Part shown: in pieces, positions 35,151-45,953 of the stretch
Layout: each line of letters opens with the position of its first letter
Position numbering within the stretch: position 1 is the first letter of the stretch
Assembly: GCA_014526335.1 (NCBI GenBank)
Contig: JACTAT010000058.1
Span: 1,231,665-1,295,664, forward strand
Reading direction: 5' to 3'
From: Chrysaora quinquecirrha
Taxonomy: Eukaryota; Cnidaria; Scyphozoa; Semaeostomeae; Pelagiidae
DNA length: 64,000 nucleotides
The notes under the pieces: model-generated
Seen by the model: only the letters and a program-made list of their open reading frames with translations
What the model was told of the DNA's origin: nothing
Databases searched by the model: none
Position numbers and translations under genes: made by a program

Positions 35151-35394
35151 CCTCCTGAAGAGCGTCAGACGAAAAAATGCTTTGATAAGGTCCAAAGATG
35201 TTTTCGCCTTTTCTCGCAATGTTCATTAGCAATACGAAATAAGAAGGTTCAAACAAGAAAAGCAATGTTTTCTTCTAGTTTCACTGCTAATTCTTCTTAT
35301 CTTTGTGCAGTACCATACCGTGCAGTGAAACCTAAATACCGCGATACGGGCGCGAGACCGTAATGTTTTCCTTCAATAACGCAAATCGCATACA

Positions 35395-35748
35395 AAGGCC
35401 CCGTCTACACGGATACGTTTTCAAAAAGTTGCGTTTTTAGGTCAATGAAAACGTAGCAAAAGTTTTGCGTCTACATGAGCGTTTTAGAACGTTTTCGCTG
35501 TCCACACCGAAACGATGATGTCACGTTTCCTAACTTTAAATTTGAAATTCAATACCAATTAACCACCGAAAGTTATTGTTTTCGTTGTATCTTTTCAAAT
35601 GTTTGTGTTTTCGGTGTCTACACGGGAAAATTGTGTTTTCAAAAAGTCGCGTTAAGCTTGTGATTTCAGTCGCAGATTTGCCGCGTTGATAAGAGGTGAA
35701 AACGCAACGAAATCATTGCGAAAACGTGTCCGTGTAGACATGGCCTTA
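35395..35748. mobile_element. Inverted-repeat element with GGCCCCGTCTACACGG ends
   Basis: The left end AAGGCCCCGTCTACACGGAT is partly complementary to the right end CCGTGTAGACATGGCCTTA. Internal GAAAACG phrases on both arms extend the foldback. It is non-coding. Confidence 0.78.
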
Positions 35749-35816
35749 TAACTATATCAATAACCGAAGGAGTTTCTTGGTATTCTGTCTCTTTGCATAA
35801 ATTGCAAAACAATCTA

Positions 35817-36200
35817 CACTCTTTTTTTTTATAAGAAACTAAGATTTTTTTCAGTACTCAAAGTTTCTTAACTTTTGGACAATTTTGGTACTGAAAGTTT
35901 CTTATAGCAGTTTCTTAGGGATCAAAATTTTTAGTGCCAGAACAGGTAGTTGACACTAAAATTTTACAAATAGAAGATGAAGATGCAATACAATTCACGT
36001 ATACATCAGCTGTTCATTTGTAAAAATAGACACTTATGGTGTAACAGAAGTTCGTTTTTTGATGCTATATTTCCATTTCTAAAGATTGTTGAGACCTGCG
36101 AGTTTCTTATCATTTTGTGTCGAGTACTGAAGGTTTCTTAACCAATATTGATCTCAGTACTGAGTTTCTTATAAACGGGTTTCTTATAAAAAAAAGAGTG
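35817..36200. mobile_element. TA-flanked MITE, CAC(G/T)-T(n)-ATAAG family, copy 4
   Basis: Ends CACTCTTTTTTTTTTATAAG and reverse complement, TA on both borders. The interior contains AGTTTCTTA repeats. Confidence 0.88.
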
Positions 36201-37455
36201 TAGGTGTTTTGTCAATAAGCATGACATATGCCAGAAACTTCATATCCCTAACATAATATTACTGATAGCTTGTCTTGTTCGCTTAATTGTTTTTAATAAG
36301 CGATATTTTCGTTATTCTCATTTGCAAGTACAAGAAACACCCCATAGTATGTTCATAAGGTATTGACATGCGAAAGCAATATTGCTAAATTTGATCAACA
36401 ACGCAATAAAGTGCAAGTGGCATAATTGATTATATACCGTAATTGCGCAGGTTTCGCAAATAAAAACAGATTATACCTTTAATCACGATTTCTCTGACAA
36501 AAAGACTCCAAACCTACAGGTCCTGTAAAGCCAACAAAATTCATTATTGCATTTAATATCATTGTAAATATCATTTACCTGACACTCACTTGGAAGAGGG
36601 GGGTAACAGGAGATAATTGTCGCTGCAACGGAGATTCCGGAACGCCGCGCACGGGCAGACTTCACCGCAACCGCACTGTAGGGAAGTAAATAAACCAAAT
36701 CATTCTGTATCGTGCTAACCAGAGAAAACCGTTGCACACAAAGAGGATTCCTTTAATGGAAAGGTCTACCATTTTCCAGAAAAATTTTGCCCCCAACCCA
36801 GGCCTCTTTGAAAAGGTCCATTCTCCGAAAATCAACGCAGCAAATTTTAGCTAGACTAAGGACATACAGGTCATACAGCAATACTTTGACGAATACATGT
36901 ATGCAAAACCTTGCCGAATTTAGCTTAGTGTTCGTGGGGCTTCTTTAACATTGTAACCAAGACCGGCTTCAATTTCAGTCTGTTCTTAGCTTGCTCTTAA
37001 ATCGAATTAAAACGTGCTGCGCTTAATTTATTTGAACCACAGAGTAATCGGACAAGTCTATGTTCCATGCTTTTATAAATCCGAAGCTTCGTAAACTTGC
37101 AAAGTGGATTGCAAAGATTGTTTTTGATAGCTGTCGTGCCATATGCCATATTCCCTCGTTGCCATACATATCACTTCATATCATGGGAAATTTAATCTAG
37201 TTTGATCATTTATTTTTATTCGCTGGATTTTGCGTACATATGCACAGTTTTTCGTTTAGCAGCATTAAGCAAAACTATTTGCCATCACCTAAGATCCTAC
37301 CTGCACAAACTAAATATTCACGAGTGCACTTAAATGTAGATAACAAGACTATAAACGACGAAGGAATTGTTTCATACTAACACTAACAAGTCTGGATACA
37401 GCATACAAGCTGGGAGTATCCCATTGCAGGGTGAAATAAACGCCAACTACAAGTA
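36201..37455. other. Intergenic, no supported feature
   Basis: No coding exon, RNA gene or clear repeat was recognised; only short open frames. Confidence 0.4.
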
Positions 37456-37665
37456 GGTATGTCCACGTGGCATAGCCAAGGGGGCACTGGGGACATTGGG
37501 GGCACCAATCATCATCAAGATAGGTCTTGCACATAGGCTAAATCTAATGTAAAAGTGTCGTAGGGTATGACTTGACTATTTGTTCTAAAACCCCGCCCTA
37601 ATTTCTCTTGACCACGCCCTTACGTCCCCCCCAATGTTTGATGTCTGGTTACGCCACCGGTCGAT
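37456..37665. mobile_element. MITE-like element with GTGGCRTAGCCA ends, second copy
   Basis: Left GTGGCATAGCCAAGGGGGCA; the right end reads CCGGTGGCGTAACCAGACAT on the minus strand. It is related to 19041-19231 in the opposite orientation. Confidence 0.68.
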
Positions 37666-37696
37666 ATCTCAACTAACCTAAGAGGCAGTAAATACA

Positions 37697-37726
37697 AACA
37701 AACAAACAAACAAACAAACAAAACAA
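37697..37726. repeat. (CAAA)n microsatellite
   Basis: About seven consecutive CAAA units. Confidence 0.9.
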
Positions 37727-38189
37727 AGTAAATCATGCGATTTAATGCCCTAAGATGCAAAGACAAGTAATACAATCAAAGTTTTTGAATGGGCCCCGTT
37801 TAACCCACAATGTGGCATTTTTTGCGCATAGTTTAATTTCACCTTTTCCAGTTTGTTTCTCGTTTAATGCAATTAACAAGAGTCTGGATCAAGCAGTCAG
37901 TGCAAGCGCCAAATAACAAAAGCGCAAGCGAATACACGCATGCGTTAAGAAAAAAAAAAATAACATGTGGGTGGGTTTTAACTGAACTCTCGAAACTCTG
38001 TAAGCAGGAAAGAGAAAATCATCTGCCCCGAAAATTATTCATCTCGTTTATACTGCGCGGACATCTGCCCTCTGCCATAAATTGGCGTTAGGAAAAAAAT
38101 CCTTCCTTTTGCTGTGTTCAGTGACGGAGCTTTCACGATTTCAATCTTGCCGCTGTGAGTAGATAGCCTTACATATTTTATATATACTA

Positions 38190-38591
38190 CACGCTTTTTT
38201 TATAAGGAACCACTTTATAAGGAACCTACATGTAGAAGGCCCGAAAATTTAAAGAACTTATACTACTAAAGAGAAAATCATTAAGGAACTTCTGAATGTT
38301 GAATACTTTTATCACTGCTAATAATCAAGAATTAGAAAGCCGGTTCCATTCATTTACAGTCGAAAATCACATAAATTGCACGTTAAGCATGTATCCAATG
38401 TTTCTTTGAGTAGTCTCGAGCTTTGCTCACATGCAAATGTCTCTCTTTTATTGTTAAGACCACTGTAGGTGCACTTAAAATTAAGGAACTATTAAGGAAC
38501 TTTTGGAACTACAATTGCCTCAAAAGAGGCCCAAAAATAAGGAACTTTAAGAACTAGGCCTTGAGGTAGGTTCCTTATAAAAAAAAGCGTG
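38190..38591. mobile_element. TA-flanked MITE, CAC(G/T)-T(n)-ATAAG family, copy 5
   Basis: Ends CACGCTTTTTTTATAAGGAA and reverse complement, flanked by TA. The interior repeats TTAAGGAACTT. Confidence 0.88.
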
Positions 38592-40547
38592 TAGCCGCGA
38601 TTTATCGAAATTTCAAGCACCTTGTTTAGATTCTCTGCAGATGATTAGGAATTGAACAACTGCAAGAGATAACATTCATTTCTTTATAAGAACTTTGGCT
38701 CTTCTACTGTAATTATTGAATGGCAATATAACACTTTTAATAAGCAATCGTTTGATAAGAAACTAGGGTTGGGGTTTTGTTAAACTTTCTGGTTTAGATG
38801 GCTTTGTTTGTTTAGACTATATCATTGCAAATCTTGTCAATTTAATTTAAAAGCAAGAAAAGAGCAAAAATAAAGACTTTTAGGGGTACCAGACATTCTG
38901 TTAGGGCGTAGATATAAAAGCAACTTTTAGGGCTGGACCAATAAAAACAGACAGAAGAAAGGCCAAAGCACCAAACACCAAAGTTGCAACCAAACAAATT
39001 TTCTAACCTTAACAATAAAATAACTTGCTATACATCAAATGAAAGAGCGCACAAAACGGAACCTAATGAGCCCAAACTCAACCGTGTTGATCATGGCCAC
39101 AATCAAAACAATAACATCAAAATATTTACTGTGTTTGCGAAACCTTATAGCTCAAAGCTTATGAATGCCGCATACAGTATGTGAAACAGCACTTTCGATA
39201 AGACACAATTTTGACTGCAAACATTAATCAATTATTAATATAAAAACCAACTTCAAATCTGCGAAGCTGTGTAGTTTCTCTAGTTCTTCATGTGGGTATT
39301 ATTAGAAATTTCAGCTGCTTACATGATATCATGCGCCAAAAGCTTCCATGGCAAAAACTACGAGCACCAATCTGGGTCATTTACTGCGACGAACGGAACG
39401 GATAATATACTGATGTGCATACATCGCGACGAAATTTTCCCTTCGCGCAAAGAATTTGCCTAGTAGAAATCCGGCTTAATTTTAAGTCTCATCTCACACA
39501 GCAGCTCAGCTGAGTCAACAGCATATAGTAAAATTTGTGGTACACGCCTTTTGCGCGCTAAGCCTGGCTTCGATATAGTCGTAATCGTGAGCGAGTGTCC
39601 GCGTCGTGACGGCAATGTTCGTGTTACTATATGATCGTGAGCGACGCGGACGACGGGAACACACTGGGATATCCTCAAGCAGTTGTTGTAGTCATCGCAA
39701 AGCGATGATATGGGAGCCGAACACATTTTTAAGCGTATACCCGTCGACGGCGACGATCAAAAACATGTTCCTATATCAAAACTCATGTTTCCATTACATC
39801 GTAAGAGTCGGGGATGCAATGGCGTCGTTCAAAAATGTTGAACAAATTTCGTAAGCGGTCTAATGTCATCGTAAGCGCCCCATAGCTGGTCAGTGAACCT
39901 TATGCTGTTCAGTGGACCCCCTGTGCTAAGCTCAGCAACCCACGCTCTCGGTACAAGAGCCTTGAAGAGCCACGTGCAGAGGAATATTATAAACAGGGAA
40001 AAGACAGAGGGAAAAAGAAGGGAAGCCTTCATCTTTCCTCTCTGTTTACCTTGTTTCTCACTTTCTTTTACACGTGGCCTTTGAGGTACTGGTACCCTAG
40101 ACTCACTACAAAAGTCGTAGATTTGCTCTCAGCCCCCCACCTCTACAAACCACACCCACACGTACTTGCTTGAGCAGCCGCCATAAAAAACAGAAACGAC
40201 TCATATAATAAGTTGGACTGTAGGCTAATCCTATTGTCTGAGAAGATCAAGGTTGCTGTTATTAATGATGAGTTTGCAATCTATGATGTTGCTTAATGTT
40301 AGTGTAAATTAGTGCACTCGTCACTACTGTAAAACTAGCAGTAAATAAGGTACAATTCAATTCAATAAGTCCACTGGTACCCAGGGTAATAAACCTATGC
40401 TCTCAAAGCGCCTCTTACAAACCCATAGCTTTGGCTCCAGATCCCTTACGTCTGGGATCTGACGTATATGATCTTAGAAACACACAGCTTGCAAAGATAG
40501 CAGGTGTATGTGCTATCACCTATTAACAACTATCTTAGGGTAACTTA
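38592..40547. other. Intergenic, repeat-like, no supported gene
   Basis: 39540-39870 is rich in CGTGAGCGA/GTCGTG phrases, and ATATCAAAACTCATGTTTCC recalls the duplicated block at 9350. A pair of complementary AGACTC/GAGTC ends lies near 40100-40220. An 82-codon frame at 39606-39854 has no recognised domain. Confidence 0.4.
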
Positions 40548-40903
40548 CACTCATTGTTCATCAGAAAATATGCTCTGAGCCATTAGTAGGGTTTCTTAAC
40601 TTTGAGCACAATTGGTTAAAAGTTTCTTGCAGAGTTTCTTAACGTTAGAAATCTAAATTTCGAAAATTTAGTGAAATAAGTGTCTAATGTGAGGGGTCAT
40701 GTTCATCAGTCTAAATGTGGTCATTTTCTGGAATTGACTCTAAGTATGACAGTTTTCGGGCATTACTTCAATGTAAGCACATTAGTAAAATAGAATGCTG
40801 AATTTAAAAGCGGAAATAGTTATTTTTACTTCTTAGTCCATATAGAAGAAATTCTTGATTTTTAGAAAAAAGGAATATACAGTTTCTTATAAAAAAATGA
40901 GTG
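40548..40903. mobile_element. TA-flanked MITE, CAC(G/T)-T(n)-ATAAG family, copy 6 (diverged)
   Basis: The right end reads CACTCATTTTTTTATAAGAA on the minus strand; the left end CACTCATTGTTCATCAGAA is a worn version of it. TA flanks both. It ends about 175 bp upstream of the GPCR start. Confidence 0.75.
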
Positions 40904-41079
40904 TATAGCAATAACTAGTGTAGCATTAATTCGGTATAATACTGTACAAAATTACTTGATATTCGCTCCCTCATTTAGGTTGTCTTCCAAATACTGCCTA
41001 AGCTTTGGAGTAAACCATAACCGCTCTCTAAAGATCACAGAAATGAATCTGCGAGATCATTTTGACCAAAAGACCAACC

Positions 41080-44000
41080 ATGGAGCTCAATCAGACATCA
41101 AACGTTTCATCAACAGTGTTTTCGGTCCTTACACCAACCGCCAAAGGAACAATCAGCCAGACATGGAGCAGCAAGGGCGTCGAGGCATCACGAACCACAA
41201 TATACAGCTTGATCATAATCATTGCCTTTCTTGGGAACAGCATGCTACTGTTGACCATCATGCTCACCCGACGAATGCGAACAACGACTAACTACTTCTT
41301 GCTCAACATGGCCGTCGGTGATTTGCTAGTTGCTGTGATATGTGCCCCCTATCAGCTTGCAAGTTGGGAGTATCCTTTTATCAAGACATACAGTCAACGC
41401 ATCTGTAAATCAATGCCGTTTATTCAAATGTCAACCGTTGGCGTGTCAATTTTACCATGCTTGCAACGGCTGTTGATAGGTGAGTGCTATGCTTTCAAAC
41501 CTGGTTCCAAGTCCCCAAATGCATCGCCTGCATGCGGTCTCGAACTCTTCTCACACAATGTAGGCACTTTCATCTTTCTGTGAAACATTCTGATGCTGCA
41601 CGCAGATAAATTTTCAACCGATTTTGATGGAAAGTCAAACAAGCTGTTTTTCAGCGACATTGCAGTCACAATAATGCATATCCTAAATTTTTCTCCAACT
41701 CGTTTACTAAGCAATATACCACCACCATCATCATCATCATCATCGTCATCATTGTCATGATCATCATGATCACCATGTTCATGATCATGATCATCATCAT
41801 TATCATCGTCACAACCACCACCACCACCACCATCATCAGCATCGTCATCATCAAAAGCATCATCGTCATCATCATCATCATCATCACCATCATCACCATC
41901 ATCATCACCATTATCAGCATCATCATCCGCATCGTCGTCATCATCATCCTCATCGCTATCATCAGCATCATCATCATCATTATCATCATCATCACCATCG
42001 TCATTATCACCATCCATCATTATCATCATCATCATTATCATTATCACATCGCCATCATCATCATCATCATCATTATCATCATCATTGGCATCATCATCAT
42101 CCATCATCATCATCATTATCATATCATCATCATCGAGATCATCACCACCATCATCATCATCATTATCATCATCATCGTCATCATCAACATTATTATCATC
42201 ATCATAATCATCATCATTTATTTACAGCATGCAGCATATGTCTTTAATCTATTTACAGTAGGCTTAAAGGTAGCTGAATTAAGCTAGTTTCTTCCTAGAG
42301 AACTTCCTCAACTCTAACACTAACCAAAAGTTCCCGCTGCGTTAAAACGCTGGTGTGGTCTTAAATGGGTCTTCGTGCTTCCAACTGGAAGGAAATTTAC
42401 TTCTAAAATCACATTAAGGCAGTCGCAAGTAGTAAAAAGTTGAAGGACATAGGAAGGACATTTCGAAGCAAAGAGAGAAATTTTTGAAGGAAATGGGAAC
42501 TTCGTTTGAAATTTTATTAAAAAGTTCAATAAACTGATGCTTTTGTTCCTGTAAATACTTGAAATACTGTAAAAACCCACACACAAGAACCTAAGTTTTT
42601 GAGTTCAGCTTGTTTAGGCTCTTATGTAATTAAATGTATACCATAATCAGGGTAGAGGTTCTTAAAAGAGGATCTTAAGCGATTGCAGTTTAGCAGCTTT
42701 AGCAGGTCCCTGCTTCTAAATGTTTTGAATGCATTGTTTCTGGAGTCCATGAAGGAGGTTAACTAAGACCCCGTTTACACGAGATCGGATCCAAAAGAGA
42801 TCGGATCCATTTGGGACCGGTCCCGTTTTTTGAAGGGCGTTTACACGGAATCGGATCCAAAACTGTTCGCGTTTACAGGGGATCGGATCCAAAAGGATCC
42901 GCTGAAATTTTCTTTGTGTTTACTTCGCACCAGAGGTGTTATCAACTAAAATGGCACCTGAAATTCGAAAATAACAGACTTGAGATAAGTCACAAGCCTT
43001 GCAAGGGCCTTGCTTTTGATATTTAAGTAAACGTTCAAACCAGCAGATGTTTCTAAACAGTTGCTATGCCAATAGTTATCATTTTACTGCAAATTCAGCT
43101 GCAAATCCAAATGCTGTAAAATTTTATTCTTTAATTTTGAAAAGCGATTGCTTCAAATTTGAGGCTGCAAACACCAGGAAGAGCATGAAAGAACAGAAAT
43201 TTGTCTTTTTTGAGTCTGACAGCGAAGAAAACAAAGCTGAGTTCACTCTGTCATGTTAAAATGCCCTCGATTTTACATTTTTTTTAACCTCGTTCCCTTT
43301 CCGGATACTTTTCGATCCGATCCAGCCCGTTTACACGAGACCTCAGTGGGATCAGAACCGTGCTGGATCGCTTCTGAAAGCGATCCCGAAAGTATACGGA
43401 TAGCGGATCCAAAATTATACGGATCCCTCAGGTCCCGTGTAAACGCAAGGCCTGTCCGAATACGTTTGGGTTCGGATCCATTCGGATCCGATCCCGTGTA
43501 AACGGGGTCTAAAGCACAAATTGAATTCAAACACCAGCGAGTGATCCAAGTTTTCTTAATGAAGAACCTCTTTGGATGTCAGGCTAAAATGGTTCTTATT
43601 TATTGGGTAGAATATATATAAATTCAGGCTGTAGGTTCTTAATAAGTGAAGGTTCGTATGTGCGGGCTTTTACTGTACACTACATTTAGTGTTGATTTGA
43701 GAAAAGTAGCAACTCTGTTAAGGTTTGGGGTTTCAAGCACCTATACCTGCAGAATATCAGCAACATCAAACCAGCAAATTTTGAGACACGATGTCAAACT
43801 TTTTCACCCAAGATTGTCGTATGAAAATGTTTCCTAGTTTGGCCGTAGCTATAAACAAATCCTAAAACTTGTTTCCCTTGTGAAAGTGTCCGCTAAAAGG
43901 CAGAGTTTTTGCGAGTATCGAAGCCTTCAACTAACATAGTGTCAAGCAAGTGTTTTTGTTTCCACCTCGGGTAATGTATGTCACATACATACAGTATGTG

Positions 44001-45023
44001 CATTACAGTGGAGGTGTGTAGTACTGTGGAGGATATTCAGTACAGTGGAGGGATACCATCAGTACGGTGGAGGGATATCATCAATACGGTGGAGGATATT
44101 CAGTACAGTGGACCCTTTACTGATGATATCCCTCTACTGTACTGAATATCCTCCACTGTTCTGCACATACATTACCCGGGTTGGTTTCCCTGCATATATG
44201 TCCCACAAGGACTGTACTCTGCGTCTTTTAGCGTTTTTCGTTGCGTTGATTATCTGAACTGATCTCTTAGATACATTGCAGTCATACATCCACTTCAAAG
44301 ACGCATGACAAAGCGACTACACCTGTTGTTTATCTTTGGCATCTGGATGGCAACAATTGCAGCAGCAGCGCCGATGATTTTCGTATACGAGGTGAAAACA
44401 ATCGGCGGGCCGAATGAAACGTCTCCAAAGATAAAAGTATGCGGCGAATTCGGTTGGCAAAATCCGAGCAGAGATGCGGCAGCATACACTTATGCATTGT
44501 TCACACTCCAATACGCTCTCCCAGGGGTCATCATGGCATATCTGTATTTGCGTATATTCTTGAATCTGTGGTTCCATAATATCCCCGGAATGAATCAAAT
44601 GTCCAAGGAAGATTGCAGAGATTCCGAAAGAAGCATTACCGCCGAAAGAAGACCGTCATCATGCTGCTGTCAGTGTTCTTTGCTTTCATGCTTTGTAATC
44701 TACCAATGCATGTCATTTCCTTCATATTCTATGTCATGGGACCACGTTTCAAGGCACCACCATATATGTCCCTGGTAACAATGAGCGCAGAGATGGCTTT
44801 GTATTCCAACAGTGCCTTGAATCCAATTCTATATGGATTCCTGCATAACAAGTTCAAGATCTGCGCCAAAGGGATTCTACGATGGATGTTTTGCGGGGGC
44901 AGAAGGCCTAACTATGACAGCATCCAACTTGTCGCACACAAATCGAAGAATGCAACGAAAATCACTTTCAGTTCTTCAAACAAAGATGTAACAAGCAAAA
45001 AAATCAGCGAATCCAGGGTCTAA
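41080..45023 (+). CDS. Class A (rhodopsin-like) G-protein-coupled receptor, two exons, two frame breaks
   Basis: Exon 1 (41080-41479) starts at ACCATGG with N-glycosylation sites NQT and NVS. TM1 has FLGNS, TM2 has NMAVGDLLVA, and ICKSM holds the ECL1 cysteine. Exon 2 (44271-45023) carries the DRY continuation RYIAVIHPL, TM4 (FGIWMATIAA), the ECL2 cysteine (VCGEFGW), TM5 (YALPGVIM), TM6 (FAFMLCNLP, replacing CWxP) and TM7 (SALNPILYGF). A serine-rich tail ends at 45023. The 2.8-kb intron splits the arginine codon of AVDRY. Two shifts need explaining. In exon 1 the frame changes at TTTT (41450-41453), just before FTMLATAVD. In exon 2 it changes near CCCC (44583-44586), between WFHNIP and LQRFRKKHYRRKK. 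One missing base in each run restores every landmark. The layout suits a peptide or biogenic-amine receptor; the ligand is unknown. Confidence 0.85.
41718..42218. repeat. (ATC)n microsatellite, about 500 bp, in the GPCR intron
   Basis: Long imperfect ATC/CAT tract. All apparent poly-Asp, poly-Ile and poly-Met frames here are repeat artefacts. Confidence 0.96.
42768..43509. mobile_element. Inverted-repeat element with GACCCCGTTTACACG ends
   Basis: Left GACCCCGTTTACACGAGATC and right GATCCCGTGTAAACGGGGTC-type ends are inverted, flanked by TAA on both sides, as for PIF/Harbinger-like insertions. CGGATCC phrases are repeated inside each arm. It lies in the GPCR intron and has no transposase. Confidence 0.8.
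43970..44178. repeat. Foldback repeat with GGTAATGTATGT ends in the GPCR intron
   Basis: GGGTAATGTATGT at the left pairs with ACATACATTACCC at the right. Between them, direct GTGGAGGATATTCAGTACAG phrases precede their own inverted copies (CTGTACTGAATATCCTCCAC). The whole stretch can form a long hairpin about 90 bp upstream of the exon 2 acceptor. Confidence 0.85.
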
Positions 45024-45178
45024 CGAGGAAAATTAACCACAAACTGAAAAAATACTGATCATTTCAGAACTAGTTATGGGGGTTAGACTTATTACACGAG
45101 TCCCAGTTATTCCAGCCATCACCTTAAGTTGTTGTAGTTCTGAAATGATCAAGACTGCTAAGCCATTGTAGCGAATTA

Positions 45179-45378
45179 TAGACTCATTACATAAGCCCAA
45201 CTCTTTGCAAACAGCATCAGCAGCCTAAAACAACAACAACAACCATTTACATGAACAAAGTGAATTGGATGGCCTAGTGCTCAATTTGCCTAAAACCATC
45301 TTTTGAAGAATCGTCTTTTGCTTTTGTTGTTAGCCTAGATTTTATGAGAGGCAATGGAGACTTGTGTAATAAGTTCAG
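45179..45378. mobile_element. MITE, TAGACT family, downstream of the GPCR
   Basis: Left TAGACTCATTACATAAGCCC pairs with right AGACTTGTGTAATAAGTTCA. The interior has (CAA)n. A further TAGACTTATTACACGAGTCC end lies alone at 45084, followed by GTTCTGAAATGATC, which is inverted at 45058. Confidence 0.72.
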
Positions 45379-45953
45379 GGTGTACATAATACTTGATGAT
45401 TAAGCCTAGGGAATGAATTATAGTTGTCAGACAGAACACTGTTTAATATATCAAGACTTTTTAATATCTCTTTTGTAAAAAGAGTAACCAGAACTTACGG
45501 TAAAACAACATATGTTAAAAGGATGTGGGATTGGGAAGTTTTGAGTAACAAAAACATGTATTTAAGTAATAGGGAGTAATGGTGAAAATGATAAAAAAAC
45601 AGCTAATACACTCTTTTGTCCATGCCTTTCCTGTTCTTACGAATCGCGTAGTACCATTCAAACAGCTAGTTTTATCAAAGTGAGTTTGCGTAGAGAAGTC
45701 GGTCCAACCTCGTTCCCTCCTTCCCAACTGCTCAAAATAAGAGAACTAAGAGGACACGAACTAAAGGGAAGGGAAGTTCGGTTCTCGGTTGATTCATCGA
45801 GGAAGGAAACATTAATACCAGAAGATCCTTAGTTTAAGTTTAATGTTCAACATTCATTTTGAATACACCATTGAATCTCATTCTGCAAGGCTCTAAAGAA
45901 TTCAGGACATATCAAGATGACAGTCAATTGAAAATCTTCTTTCTACCAACCTT

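Noticed and set aside
39460..39854. Open frames of 82 and 88 codons on opposite strands
   Set aside because: They lie in CGTGAGCGA-rich repeat-like sequence, and neither shows a domain or splice context.
41487..42287. Long open frames of poly-Asp, poly-Met and poly-Ile, including 211 and 176 codons
   Set aside because: They are translations of the (ATC)n tract on both strands and in several frames, with no start context or domain. The same applies to frames at 10319-10662, 13236-13515 and 51241-51816.
41450..44590. Programmed ribosomal frameshifting in the GPCR
   Set aside because: The shifts lie at plain T4 and C4 runs without a slippery-heptamer arrangement, and the same one-base loss appears in unrelated genes.
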